Shown piece by piece: positions 11,741-24,039 of a stretch of 64,000 nt of DNA. Below the pieces are notes generated by a model. That model saw only the letters and a list, made by a program, of their open reading frames with translations, made no database searches and was not told the origin of the DNA. Both the position numbers and the translations under genes were made by a program. Origin of the DNA: Eumeta japonica (Eukaryota; Arthropoda; Insecta; Lepidoptera; Psychidae); assembly GCA_005406025.1 (NCBI GenBank), contig BGZK01000751.1:124001-188000 (forward strand), given 5' to 3'. Position 1 is the first letter of the stretch; the number at the start of each line of letters is the position of its first letter.

Positions 11741-12254
11741 TTCTACTTCCTACACGTTTCTCATGTTATTCGTTAAATATTATGGCGTATTTCAAGTGTT
11801 ATATCATAACCTACGAAATAAAAATATTTTGAATTTTAATTAGAATTAGTGTTCACCTGCGTTATAAGAGGAATCTTCTTACAAAATTTTAAGTGTTTAA
11901 ACGCAGTAGTTTGGGCTGTATCTTGTTATAAGATATATACAATGTATATATATAATAGATCAAGAAATATAAACGGGAGTCCATTTGACTGTTACACTAA
12001 TCAAACCGAGTTGATCTTTCTATCGTCAAAGGAATTCATAATCGAAAACGGAGTAGAAAAAGCGTAGAAGTGTTTTCTTTACGTTTACCTTTAACCTTTC
12101 AGCTTCGACAATTATTAAATGGAGAGTTTTTGAAAAGTCCTAAGCTTTTATAATAAAATTTTTAATGCTACTCACCTCTGAAAGGTACGCAAAGGGCCGC
12201 ATTAAACATGCATCGAAACCACTCAAATTCATAATATTAATTCCTCTTTTACAG
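11741..12254. other. Spacer
   Basis: AT-rich. A 72-codon frame at 11849-12067 has no recognisable similarity. Confidence 0.45.
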
Positions 12255-12290
12255 GACACGTTCCGCATGTATTTCACCAACGGCAAATAG
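12255..12290 (+). other. Possible 36-nt microexon (splice-site pair)
   Basis: A good acceptor (pyrimidine tract TTCCTCTTTTACAG ending at 12254) and a reasonable donor (AATAG followed by GTATAACG at 12291) bracket 36 nt of higher G+C. The length is a multiple of three. Frame 0 ends in TAG and the other two frames are open. No homologous protein is recognised. Pairs like this also arise by chance, so this is a weak call. Confidence 0.15.
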
Positions 12291-12520
12291 GTATAACGCG
12301 AACAAGAAAAATCCATACGCGTTTCGCATACCGGAGATATAGTGGAAATGTGGAATTAAATTAGATCTCGTAATCCCGACGTCGCATGCCGGTGCAATAT
12401 ATCGTAAGATAATTTTCTGTGATAACTTTTTATACGTTGAACGTGAGAGAGTCGTAGCTGCTCGAGAATATTCATACATACATTGGACTAAGTTCGAAAA
12501 TTATTCCAAAATATTTTTTT

Positions 12521-12576
12521 CATAGACATCTCAACATATTCTATATCTAAATATACAGTATGTTCAGATGTCTATG
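12521..12576. repeat. 20-bp imperfect hairpin, miRNA-precursor size
   Basis: CATAGACATCTCAACATATT at 12521-12540 pairs with 12557-12576 with two mismatches across a 16-nt loop, giving a ~56-nt stem-loop. No known miRNA seed is recognised in it. Confidence 0.6.
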
Positions 12577-13849
12577 AGAAGCATTTTCTTGTTTTTATAG
12601 GAGTTTTCGATGTATTCCGATCGCTAAAAGGACGGAAAAAACTATTCTATCATACTAGATTTGTGTATTGTCTAAGAAAAATATTTTTAAGTTGAATTTT
12701 AAAGAAAAATCGGACGACATTCTGAGTATTTCGTGTTGTCGGATAAATGGGTCTCGTGAGTGACGCGTATTTTCAATTTCAGTCCAAAAACGTGTTTGTT
12801 CGCTGTTACTGTTTTATAATTTAATACTAAGCTGTTTTTAAAAATGTTGTACTTCGTGGATTTCAATCGTGACCGTTACCTAATTAATAATGGAATCTGT
12901 ATTTAATTTGGAGATCACATTAGTACCAGGATCCAATAGAAGACATAAATTGGAACTATTCGATGTTCCGGAAAAAATCTAGATTAAAACCTTACACTGC
13001 GTAAGTAGATAAATTCAAAATAGTGCTCTATTGGCTGATGTTAGTTACACCTATGGGGTTATCCGTAAGTTACGTCACACGTTAAGGGATGGGAAAGGGT
13101 CGACGAAATGTGACATCGGATGACAATCAGGAGGACGAGTCATAATGTTTGTGTCGTCACACGCATAATTGTCAAATATTAAAATTCCAATCATCAACTG
13201 TAGCGAACAATTTTCTTGCTATACTTATGCTATTACACTTTACATTGAAATTATACTACTTCTGGCGCATAAAAAAAAATTGGTCGCACTTCTATATTTT
13301 GAACATGCAATGCGCCGATGTAACATATAATTAGGATTCGTTCGACCGAGTACCAGGACAGCACATGCAGGGAGCAGTACAAAACATTTATTTTATAACT
13401 AATTTAATGTGTCGTACGGTAAAACAATTACCTATATCGAAAAAAATTACAAACTCTTTCGTATGTTATTGTTAATTTTATAGAGATGGATTTTAAATAA
13501 AAACAATTTTGGAAGTGCTGTTTTAATTTAATAATTTCAAATTGTGCCGTCGGGCGGGGGATTGTACAGAGCGATAAAGATGAAGAGAAATCTTAAAAAT
13601 ATGAAATTCTTTTAATGTATCTTATGATGGCTTTTTGCCCAATATTTAATTGACATTATAGTCGATTTAGATATAAACAAATTAGTGAATCGATGGGTAA
13701 TCAATGTAAATATGGCCATTTTTATTCATACATAACTCAATTATGCGACGCCATTTTGACATGATTGACCGTTATCGTCAACACCGATTTAATATTGAGA
13801 TTAATGGATAAACGTTTTGTATAATATGTATTCCAATAAATACTAACGT
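12577..13849. other. Spacer, no feature seen
   Basis: Moderately AT-rich sequence. The 61-codon frame at 13149-13334 shows nothing recognisable. Confidence 0.5.
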
Positions 13850-14134
13850 TGAATTCAGGTGGTTAGGTTGCGAAACGCCTCGGCCGCTATTAAATTCGGC
13901 TACAGCTTCAAGTTTCAAATTTACGTGACTAAAGTGTTCACACCTACATCGGTTCAGCTGAAAACAGCGGTCGGCTCGGGCGGCGCGCCCCGCACGGCGC
14001 TGACTGAGCGAAACCGGCGGGAGCGCACTCTGTACAACGCACTGCGTCAACCGTCGCTGTCACGGCACGGCTATGACAGCGACGCAAAGGAAAATATTTT
14101 TGAGATGACGCGACGTAAAAGTAGATTAAAATAA
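13850..14134. promoter_or_regulatory. CpG-rich island with open frame and short palindrome
   Basis: High G+C and CpG, especially 13970-14085 (CGGGCGGCGCGCCCCGCACG). A 91-codon plus frame (13859-14134) and a 90-codon minus frame overlap, so openness reflects composition. The plus frame is basic near its end but resembles no family I know. A perfect 11-bp inverted repeat (CGTCGCTGTCA, 11-base loop) lies at 14052-14084. It may be a regulatory island or an exon I cannot recognise. Confidence 0.3.
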
Positions 14135-16149
14135 TATGATCCAAGCAGCAGGAAGTTTTTCATAGTCATAAATATAATAAAATTTAGTGCAATTTTGCTT
14201 GTGTTTTTAATTGTTTGTTGAAAAACTTCATTGGAAAAAGAAGGAAGAGATAGCACTCATTAAGATTAAGACAATCAAATGAATCATAGTCAAGAGTACT
14301 TTTTGTAGAAATCACTTGAAGCCTAATTTGAGATCGGAGTCGAGATTAAGTATCGAGATAAGAATCGAAAGTAATAATGTTTGTATCAATCTCGAAAAAA
14401 AAAAAAATTGATCATGCAGACATACCGCGGTAAAGAAGATGGTTGACTACGGAGCTTATCAAAGTAAAAAAATCATATTTTCAGAGATGCTTTTATTTTT
14501 AGATATGCCGATGCAAGCAGCATAAATGCTACAGGAAAATATTTATGAATTTTGAATTATAAGGTATTGTAGAGTAGAATAAATGATTTTTAAAAGCGCA
14601 GAACTGTCGAACTATGGATCAACTGTGTCTGTTATCACTAAAAAAGATATAAAATATCCAATCCTAAAGCAAACAGAATTCTATTGCACATTACTAGTTG
14701 AAATTGATATTTCTTACTGTCTGGCGAATATTTTTTACACAACTTACATAAACCAGGCAACCCTTATCATTTATAACCACGCCTCATACACGTGTCGATT
14801 GCGAGTGGCCAGCAGTCACGAAGATACGAAGTGGCGAACAGGCTTGCTGACGTAGCACGCGTGTTGATACATCGTAATTTATATCATTGATACACGCATA
14901 GACGCGATGTAGAGAGTATTCAGTGTACTGAGAAACTATTTGGATAAAAGTTTGCTCTTGTGTATGCTAGATGACGCTCAGATACTTTTAAAAAAGTGTA
15001 CCAATTAACGCTAATTAATTTTATTAAATTATAGAAATATTATCTAACGTAAGTAAATTGATTCTGTTTTATAAATCGTTTTTAATTAATAGAATTTTTT
15101 TACAAAAATAAATCTACAGTTTTTACCTATTTATCCATGTTCGTCAAATTTTACATCTGCACTTATTGGTGTAAAGCAACGGACTATACCACACTACTCC
15201 ACGTTCTGTGTCTTTACTGTAATGTACTGTACTATCTGTTTGTATCAACACATTTGTTGACATGGAAAATTACGGATTTTTAAAAATAGTTACGCATTGA
15301 AATATAAGTACTTAAAGAATTTTAACTGTGGCGTACATTTTTTCATTATTTTATTCTAAAAATCACACGATTGATTGTTTGTCAACGGCACTAATTCAAG
15401 TTTGTATTTATCTCCTACAATATTCAACAATTTCTTGTTTAAAAAATATCACGTACTATTTATTTGTACAATCAGTTATGATACAAATTTCAAAATTCAG
15501 AAATGATCCAAACTAACTCGATATTGATTTTGATAATAAAGTCAACGGCTAAAAAGCGATTACGTTATAATATTATCTGTTGATAAGTTCGTATCAAATT
15601 AATGTTTAAATTTGAAATTTCTATCAGACACGTAAATAACGACAATTTTATCTAACAATTTTTTTATATTCCGTAAAGAAAAAGATACTATTGCCCTGTT
15701 CCTGTACCATATCCTCGGAACGCACGAAATAAGCATTAGTATGTATGGCGCATAAATGTTACGTAGACTTGTTGTCGATTTTGTAGTGTTTGTTGCCACA
15801 AGCTTAACAAATGACAGTCGTTGCCGAGCGCCAGACCTGTTGCGTCTTATGTTAACATCGGAATCGTAATTTCGGTAGCAGTTTGTATATTACAGTAAAT
15901 TGCTACCTATTCGTTTTGCCGCTTAGCTTTTGCCCACACGTGTTCTTTTTTTTTCTCATTTTTACACCTTAAATTTTCTCATCCATATTCACTTTCTTCT
16001 TTCGGTTTATTTCAGCCGTTTTCTTTTCATACTAAAGTCTATCAGCATTACTCGATCGCGTCCCGTTTCGTGAAACCATTACAGATCTCTACATAAATGT
16101 GCGAAACATACAATCGATAAATACAATCGTTTCGTAATTGCGCAATACA
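14135..16149. other. AT-rich spacer with a short hexamer trace
   Basis: At 14330-14375, words such as GATCGG, AGTCGAG and AGAATCG look like a short trace of the hexamer array in purine-rich orientation. A G+C-richer patch with CACGTG occurs at 14770-14870. The 90-codon frame 14583-14855 and others show no recognisable domain. Confidence 0.35.
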
Positions 16150-16400
16150 ACAATAAATGGATGGGACTCGGACCACGTGGTATATAATCTTAAAATACAA
16201 GTCCGTTGAAGTCTAGGACGTCGGCACCGCCGCCACGCACCTGCCAGCCAAACTTAGAGATTTGAGAGGGCGGGCTTTGTTGTCGGCAAACAGACGCGAC
16301 ACGCGCCCGCCACGCGCGATCCGTGACATTCCTCGACTGGAATCCCAAATGTGACAACTTCTGCGCGGTGTTTGGGCGTGTTGCAAAAACGGATTTGGTA
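16150..16400. promoter_or_regulatory. GC-rich island with E-box and TATA-like word
   Basis: GACCACGTGGTATATAATC at 16171-16190 combines a palindromic CCACGTGG E-box with a TATATAA word. About 60-200 bp downstream lies a CpG-rich block (16220-16325) and then GACATTCCTCGACTGGAATCC, where two GGAATC/CATTCC-type words face each other. The spacing is promoter-like, but there is no start codon with a sensible frame downstream. Candidate promoter or enhancer. Confidence 0.35.
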
Positions 16401-16654
16401 AAATGTAAATATGGGATTATGTTTTCTTTGCGTCCGCCGTCTGTCGATGGTGATTTATATGTATGTTTTTATCACAAATACTGCTTCGTGCGTTTATAAT
16501 AAAAAACAATAAACAGATACATAAATGAAAAATATAGTTTAAAAAAAAACTAAAAAACCTGCTTTTAAAGTACATTAAACTAAAAAGTGAAAAATAATCC
16601 TTAATATGAACTCAAAAAAATAATGAACAATGACGAAAAATACTAGTATTATTG

Positions 16655-16933
16655 TGGAAAAAGCGTGGGGCGCTTTGTGCCACATTTTTCGTGTGTAGAG
16701 CAACCCACGCCTGGCGGTCCTAATAAGGGTAATGGAAAACTGTTATCAAATTATTGTATTGTCATCGGTCCTTGAGTTGTGTGCAAAGTTTCAAGTTGAT
16801 CAGACTTCTAGAAACCGGTGAAAATTAAGCTCAAAGATTCCGTTACATAGTTACATACATACATACACACACACAAACATACAGCCCAAGCTTATAAAAG
16901 CGTGTTAAAAAGAACATGTCATAACATGTTCTT
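16655..16933 (+). repeat. Dispersed repeat ending in an (ACAT/AC)n tract
   Basis: The order GCGTGGGGCGCTTTGTGCC, CCACGCCTGGCGGTCC, CAAGTTGATCAGACTTCTAG, TTCCGTTACATA then (CATA)n/(CA)n matches a repeat I recall as widespread in Lepidoptera, with its 3' end running into the microsatellite. It is probably the tail of a non-LTR or SINE-like element. Just beyond, AAGAACATGT and ACATGTTCTT (16910-16933) form a perfect 10-bp hairpin. The 86-codon minus frame here is an artefact of the CA repeat. Confidence 0.45.
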
Positions 16934-17229
16934 ATCCATAGGACATTGCGTATATACACATTGTACAATTTAAATGTATATTTAAATATACAACTCAATA
17001 TATACACACAAACGCACGCACATATATTTATATATATTTCACAATTATGTCTCAGAACGGTAGGTAGACTATAAATTTTCATATGACTACGTTTTCGTTT
17101 CACTGATTTCCATCAATGTGTTTTTGTGCAAGCTCGTCGGTTTCAGTTGCTTAAAATTAGGCTCTTTTTAATATGACCTTTCAATCAAACACATTCGCTC
17201 TATAAATTTGTTTTGTCAGTTTATATTTT

Positions 17230-17560
17230 CATTCATCCTTTCCAGATGGCCAAAGCACCGCTACATGTCTTTTTCTAATTAAGTCATCAGAACTTCTTTC
17301 AAACCACACCGCTTTCTTAAATCACTGTTCCTACATCTATTTTTCAAAGAAACTATACTCATATTGCGCAAAGATGTTACCTCCATCGCATTGATTTTAA
17401 TTTAAATTTTCGTCTGCTGTACTCAACTTTCAATACCGTACGTAACCGTAAAGATCAGGACACCATTATGGACGGCAAAACGTGCTTGGCATTATACACT
17501 TTTACTGTTCAGAGTAGCAAGCAAGGCCCCATTCACTTGATTTCTCGCATTACTTCCATA
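17230..17560 (-). pseudogene. LINE reverse-transcriptase C-terminal fragment
   Basis: The minus strand encodes, with stops and frame changes, the C-terminal region of an endonuclease/reverse-transcriptase polyprotein. In order of translation: RNQVNGALLATLNSKS (near 17540-17500), AVHNGVLIFTVTYGIES (near 17480-17430), KINAMEVTSLRNMSIVSLKN (near 17390-17340), RCGLKEV and CFGHLERMNENIN (near 17300-17230). The family reads NGALLA..AIHNGVLIPTLMYGSESW..INAVEMRSLRSM..RCGLKEDV..RWFGHLERM. The match extends over about 110 residues, so I am fairly sure of the family even without a search. Frameshifts and stops show it is dead. Related pieces occur at 243-390, 27100-27160 and 63480-63677. Confidence 0.75.
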
Positions 17561-20500
17561 TGTTTATCATATTTCCTGTCATTTGTATACGGACTACCGA
17601 AGTACACAAACTATTTCACTTTCTCAACTCTACCATCTTCTATATAAATATATATTTAGTGTCTCAGAAATAGCTGTAATGATTTTGATTGCAATTTGTA
17701 CTTTGATACGGTTTTGTTTTTCAAGTTTGTCTGTAAAGATGACTTCCCTGAACAAATGGGGATAAATGAATTTAAGCGTTTCTTTATTTATTGCGTCATT
17801 ACGAAGCATTTTTAAATTTATTGCTATGATATTGATTTCAACACAAATGACACTACACCTGCATAAAATAAAATGCAAATGGCACTAAACGCACAAAAAA
17901 TATATGGTCACTCGATTGTGCTGCCATCTAGTATTAATTCTTGGTTGCAAATCGTAATATAATTTTGTTATTGTAAAGTTACATCTATTTGTAATATTTA
18001 TAACTATACTATTATTAAAAATATTTCTAAGCAACCTACTATTATAAATTAGTTTTATACACGGTTTATTAATTAATGATTTACATTTTATAATTATGTT
18101 CGGATAAATTTTGAAAGGAATTTTATGTTTACATCAATTTATTTTGTAAATTTAATTTAAATATGTAACCTATAAATTTGTCATATTAGCTTCATTTTAT
18201 TTTCACATTAACTCAATACGATTAGTTATTTATTTAACGAATTATGACAATTTACACAAGTTGAATTATTATTTCATTTTACATTATTTTGTAAGCACAA
18301 GGAAATTTGTGATAACAAAAGTAAAATAAATGTCTTGTTATTGCTGCATAAATTGGAGAAATAATAAATTTGTTTGTCGCGGTGCATTCAGTACTTTATC
18401 GATTACAGTCGTGTGAAGTTGTTTTTCTTATTAAAGTGTTTATATTCTAATCGAATATTCATTTTATCGTAGACACTGAAGACAATTCTGGTTTGGCGCA
18501 GACAAATACGTAGGTAATAGTAATCTAAATATTTATTGTTATATATTATATAATATAATATTTTACATTATATAAAATATATAACAATATCATAAGCAAC
18601 TTTTTTCGTAGTAAGTTATTATTTTCCTATAGCAAATTTAAAATACGCAGAATAGAGCTTGGTTATCTATGTACTATCCATAACAATCGATATATACCAA
18701 TCTAGATAACACCTCATCAGTTTTTTTTAAATAAGGATTGGCAGAAAAAAACGCAATAAACACAATTAAATATATACATTCGAATTAAAAGCCATTTTAA
18801 GCCTTTTGTTTTGCCTGAAAATGGCAAAAGATAATTTTCTGCCATATATTCAAAAATGTATAAATTTGCATGTGTACAATGACTACAATGTTTTTCATAA
18901 TATATAAGTTTAAAAAAAAATTCTATCGAATTTTACAGTAATTCATCTGATCCTCTTTATATTTATTATCTATGTGTTATTGTGAAATGTTATACAATTT
19001 TTGCGATGTAGACAAACAAAAATTTACAAGAAATACATTGAACAAAGATTATTATAATAATCTATTCATAACTTGAGTTATTATAAACTAAATGACGGTA
19101 AAATTTTTCTTTTGAACTGAGTAAACGCGAAGGAGTCTGCACCTATTGTTGTCAGATTGAATTCGATTAGTACTACGCGGTATCGAATTGTCATTCAACG
19201 TTTTTTCAAATGAAGCCCCTACTTTTACCCGATATCTCTATAAGATTTCCAGATTCATTAATGTCATTGTAATCTGTGTATTCGTCATAAACATTACTAA
19301 TTTTCTTTTACCATTATTAACTTCATTATGAATTTCTGCTTAGATGCACAGTAGTCGCGAACGGTAAATAAAATTGGCAATAGAAATATAATTATACATA
19401 TTTGTATCGACTATAGAGTCTTTAAATTTCATATAATACAAATAGAAATATAAAGCTTCTAGCTTTTTGTACTATATAAACATTTAAAATTTGTCCTTAT
19501 ACACCATTTAAATTAATAATTATCTCCATAATGCTAATATTAAATTGTTTTTCAGCAATATAATAATACTGATGAAATACAACTTCGTATAGAAGGAAAA
19601 AGTTTAGTCTACAGGTATACCTTACATATAATTTATTAAGGTAGTAAACACCAGGTTTTTAGGCCGCGAAGCTCCTGAATAGTCTATATAAGCTGAAAAA
19701 CTGCCTGTGATGTATTTATTAGAGTCTAGCGGCGATCCGCCCGCATGGACATAAATTTCGCAAAAGGTTATTAGGTATTGTATCCACAAAATATATTTAT
19801 TGTAGAAAAATGAAAGACGTTTTAGATCTTATTATATTTAGAATGATAGGAAAAAACTTATTATAACATATTTAATAAACATTGTATGAGAAAGTCTTTT
19901 GAAATACATATTCATAAATGTTCAACACGCTTTATTGATCTGATATTTTATATATATAATTCTATCCTTACATTACAGTTAACATGTCAAGTGAAATGAT
20001 CATTTATTTATTACGAACAAATATATGTAATTGTTTTTATTGAAAAATATTGAACTATTCTTGATTATATATTAAATTAAGACAATTTAATACAGAAGTC
20101 AGATAGAATTCTGAAGTTTTATTACTTGTTTTGATATATTGAGTTTTCAGGACTTGTATCTATAACTAAGTAATATAGACCATATTAGATATTAGAATTC
20201 GAGAGAGTTAGACTTCAATAAAGTTTGATGTATTTATTGCTCAATAGACTTTCATAAGGATATTAATAATAATAAAGTGTTATGTGTGAGCTCCGACAAG
20301 TGACTAAAGTTTACTCCATAAGAATATATTCCATATATTATGTATGTTTTTAAGGATAAAATATATGAAATAAATAAACGCGAATACGTAAAATACATTG
20401 GAATGTATACAATACAAGGGGGGTGATTAATGGCACCTTTTTGTAATGTAGAAAGAATATACATCCTTTTATTCATATTTATTTATGTTGATTTGATGAA

Positions 20501-20669
20501 ATGTATTACATAAATCACCTTACATAATGAAAATTTTAATCTAAATCTATACATTAATGTTTGGAAACAATAACGTTTAACACCATACACATCGAATATT
20601 CAATTGTTTTTCGTAAAAAAATAAAGCACGTGCAAATCAGCTACAAAAGAAAAAACACACCGTACAGTA
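17561..20669. other. AT-rich desert
   Basis: About 3 kb of strongly AT-rich DNA without recognisable coding content. An AT palindrome at 18535-18588 is listed separately. Weak similarity of 17580-17770 to the region that normally precedes the LINE tail is possible but not supported. Confidence 0.55.
18535..18588. repeat. AT-only inverted repeat
   Basis: ATTGTTATATATTATATAAT faces ATATATAACAAT across a short AT-rich centre. The outer ATTGTT/AACAAT ends make it more than plain (TA)n. It could extrude as a cruciform. Confidence 0.5.
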
Positions 20670-21030
20670 TAAGATGCGCGAATATGTCGACTTGACTACT
20701 GTCAACACTCGATTTCACTACTCATCTAATTTGCGTACCGCGGGCGCTATACGAAAATCGATTCCAAAAAAAAGTGAACTTCAAAAACACGCAAATTATC
20801 TGCGCGTTCCAAATAAATACAAAATCGTAAAAGTATACGCGAATCGAAACGGATTGAAAACTGTACAGAGCTGTTGATTACCGCGCGGATGCGGTCGCGC
20901 CCGAAGGGTCTGCGGGGGCTGGTACGGGAGGGCGCAGGGAGGGGGCGGTGGATTCCACCTATTACGATTCTCTATCGAAGCGATAAAAGCGTATAATAAC
21001 GCCTTTGAACGCGACTAATCGAGAGCGGCT
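20670..21030. promoter_or_regulatory. GC-rich island
   Basis: A G+C peak at 20875-20960 (GGGCGCAGGGAGGGGGCGGTGG) ends in an AT-richer shoulder with TATCGAAGCGATAAAAG. The 67-codon plus frame 20674-20877 is basic and resembles nothing known. Candidate regulatory DNA. Confidence 0.3.
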
Positions 21031-21515
21031 GCTGAATTTCTGATGAGAAAGATATATTTTTTTTAATTCATGTCTGTCTCACCGCCAATGGTTTTTCATT
21101 TTTCGTTTGTACCTATGGGGGTGAACCAAGTTAGATATCTGCATACGTTTAAGCGGAATTTTGTGTGATTGTCGTTGCTTTTTTTTTCCTGTCTGTAAGA
21201 TTTCATATATCTAACGGCCGTTAATTAATAATAGTGTACAAATCTTTAAGCCGATCGACGTCAAAGAGAAAGACAGTCATAAATTTTGACCCTGCATTTA
21301 CAATGCAGTGCGTAAATTAGGCAAGAGATTAATTCTATTGATATACATAAATTAAAATTAATGTGACCATATCGTGTGATTCCCATTTATTCTGTGCTGC
21401 GTACTTTGGCGGTACCAAGATGTCAAATCGGCGCCCGTACGTAATAATTGTATTAGATAAAATAATTATTATACAAATTACCATTAAAATCTTTGTACTA
21501 GATAACTTTAAATAG

Positions 21516-22366
21516 AATGCAGTGCACAGAGGTGTGAGGCAGGAAGACGTCACGTCTTTGAAATTCTCCATCACAGCACTGGAAAACACTTTCAAGCCTT
21601 CGAATTGGAAATGATAAGACAACATCAGTGGTGCATGCATTACTCACTTTTGAATTGGTGACAATACAGTTACACTATGCAGGTGACAATACAATAGGGG
21701 AGTCATTGAATGATCTAAACACTATGATCAAAGACGCCAATAGAGTTTTTCAAGAAATTCAACATGAGCAAAACGAATTTTTTTATTGAAAGCCTATTTT
21801 TTACGCACTCCTTTAATAGTTGAGAACTCTCCAATACAAGTTGTTGAAGAATACGTCTACTTGAGACTGACTGTCCGATTAATAAAATCCAACTTCGATA
21901 AGAAACGTTACAAGAAAAATTCAGCTCGTTTGGGTAACGTGTGGAAAATTATGAGACATTTTAAATTTTATCTTCAAAAAATACACCTCAGTGCCTAAAG
22001 ATGGTGAACCATTGTTGCTGGCAGTGATATAAAGATATCAAAAGTGATCCCTCACTATTGGTCTCGTAAATAAGCTCAGAGCTACTTAAACGTGTGACGG
22101 AAAAAATATGCTCGGGATTTCTTTGGGAGACAAATGCCAAACGAGGAAATCTACAATGATCGACATAGTTCACAGAATCATTAAGTGAAAGTAGTAATGG
22201 GTACGCCACATTGCTCATAGAACCTATAAGCATGTCTCATATTAGTTGGACGACGAAGTGACGACCTGCTAACGGTCGCAGCCCAACATTAGTTAAGGGT
22301 GGCTCAGGATCGTATGATGTGGATATCTAGATGTAGAAGCTTATGTCCAGTACTAGGCATTCAATG
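21516..22366 (+). pseudogene. RTE-type non-LTR reverse transcriptase remnant
   Basis: The plus strand carries the second half of an RTE-clade reverse transcriptase in broken frames. HRGVRQEDVTSLKFSITALE (21522 onward) corresponds to the conserved RGVRQGDVISPKLF motif. It is followed by SNWK and a stop, then a region with ESLNDLNTMIKDANRVFQEI (21700-21760). Degenerate matches to the connection region follow near 21830-21960, and then NEEI (near 22130) and LRVAQDRMMW..GIQ (near 22280-22366), matching the family end WMRAAQDRSRWRALGEAY. The catalytic FADD box is destroyed. Frameshifts and stops occur throughout. An old, 5'-truncated copy with no upstream endonuclease seen. Confidence 0.7.
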
Positions 22367-22559
22367 ACTGACCGAATTAGATATATTTTTCTCATTAATA
22401 TATTTTTACTCTACCTTTAGGTATAGTATATTTTTTATATAATTTAGCGAATTGTATTCAGAAAACGGGAAGACTAGAACCAATATAAATCCTAAGAATA
22501 TGCACAATATAGAAATACTACGCATACGTCGAATAAAGGTAACCAGACGTCTATGGTTT

Positions 22560-22922
22560 CGGTAAAAATCAAATTATGGTTCGTTTCTGATTCGTCGCAC
22601 ATCGATACGTAAAATAACGCCCATATATTTAGAAAATATCCCGCGATTAGTTCGCGGGGTCACGGCGTGTCTATAAATAAAGAATAATAGTTCGATAGGG
22701 GGTGGGTATTAACTCATAAATAATGTCGTGCGCCGATCGCGGCTACTCGTTCGCGCTCTCCAACGAAGAAGGATATTTCGCGATATCCCGCATCCGCGGC
22801 CGAACGCGGCGGGGGCGCGGCGAGGGCGCGGCGCTCGCCGTGATGCTGCTTCTACATATTTATGATACGATTACTTTTAGATACCGGCGAAAGAGGACGG
22901 AAAGGGACGAGAGGGGAGTTTA
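22560..22922. promoter_or_regulatory. GC-rich island with CCCGCGA/TCGCGGG palindrome
   Basis: The stretch holds a CCATATATTTAG word near 22620, a 7-bp palindrome CCCGCGA..TCGCGGG (22640-22658), a CATAAATAATG word near 22715 and a CpG-dense core (22780-22845). A 66-codon frame (22723-22923), rich in Arg, is open here but has no recognisable homology. Motif clustering suggests an enhancer, by inference only. Confidence 0.35.
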
Positions 22923-23102
22923 GGAAAGTGGTAGTTTTTTTTTACCAAAATTATTGTTAATCATTTAAAACTGAAAAAAATTCAGTGTTGGGATTCGTCC
23001 TGTAGACAATTTATAAGACGGATCTGATGAACTTGGCGATCGTTCCGACGGCCACTGTGCCAACAATACGGCAGACTTATGCAACGCTTCTGATCTCAAT
23101 TC

Positions 23103-23800
23103 AAATTAAAAACAAAATATCTTTATTTCACAGGTTACAAAATAAAACTTGAAATACTTCATAATTTTTTGCGAATTTACACTTTACTGCTCATTCGGAA
23201 GGCAGTTTTTCCTCAAGAAGAACGAGCAAGAAACTTAAGGGTAGCTCTTTTCTAATTTGCACATACATAGCCAAAACAAATACGAAACCATTACGAATGA
23301 AACAGCCCGATAAGAAGTCGAGCCGCTTATGCCCATGGATATTTGTCTTCTGAATATTCAGAAATTGCATAGTACCCTTTTTTGCTGAGTGATTGTTTAA
23401 TAACACTCTTAAATTTATTTTGGGGCAAATCTTGTATATCTACAGGAACCTTATTGAATAAGCGCACACAGAGCCCTCTAAATGAATTTGTGACTTTACT
23501 TAGTCGACTAACATGTGAAATCAGTTTATTTTTATTTCTGGTATTGAGTTTATGTCGATTATTATTTTTTTTAAACATTCATAATTTTTTTTTTACATAT
23601 AATAAATTTTCATAAATGAATTAGAAACTTATTTCTAAGAGATGCATGAGGTCCGAGCTTGTAAATTGCGTGAATGGCCCGCTTCTGCAGCACGAAAATT
23701 CTATGAAAACCCGCGGCGTTTCCCCAGAGCAAGATGCCATACGACATCAGACTATGGAAACAGCCAAAATAAAGCCAATAATGCATCTAATTAGATACAA
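23103..23800 (-). pseudogene. Jockey/CR1-like LINE reverse-transcriptase 3' end
   Basis: The minus strand encodes the C-terminal end of a non-LTR reverse transcriptase. SLMSYGILLWGNAAG (near 23755-23710) and FVLQKRAIHAIYKLGP (near 23700-23655) match the family motif MSYGIILWG..IQKKAIRAI. After a stop, HKLNTRNKNKL..SRLSKVTNSFRG (near 23550-23480) and YNKIP/NKFKSVIKQ-like residues follow, as in LINE ends reading NTRNK..LRLSKVSNSFLG..FYNKIP. The minus-strand AATAAAG near 23121-23127 marks the 3' terminus of the insertion. Several frame changes show it is dead. Clade (Jockey versus CR1) is uncertain. Confidence 0.75.
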
Positions 23801-24039
23801 TCACACCTATACTGCATCTATCAGTGGAAGCGATAATAAAAGAACATAGTCACTAAAGCGAGAGAACTGTACCGATGTATGGTTAAGGGAGAACAAAATG
23901 CAAGTATAAATGATGTCCAAGGGCATACAAGACATTTACTTACATTACTAAATACACATACTCCTGGATAGGACGAAAACACCGCGCTAACATATTCAAA
24001 AAAAAAAGAGATAAAACTGCTGTTTCATTGGCCATTTAT

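Noticed and set aside
16843..17103. 86-codon minus frame with CVCVY motifs
   Set aside because: Produced by (ACAT)n and (CA)n microsatellite sequence.
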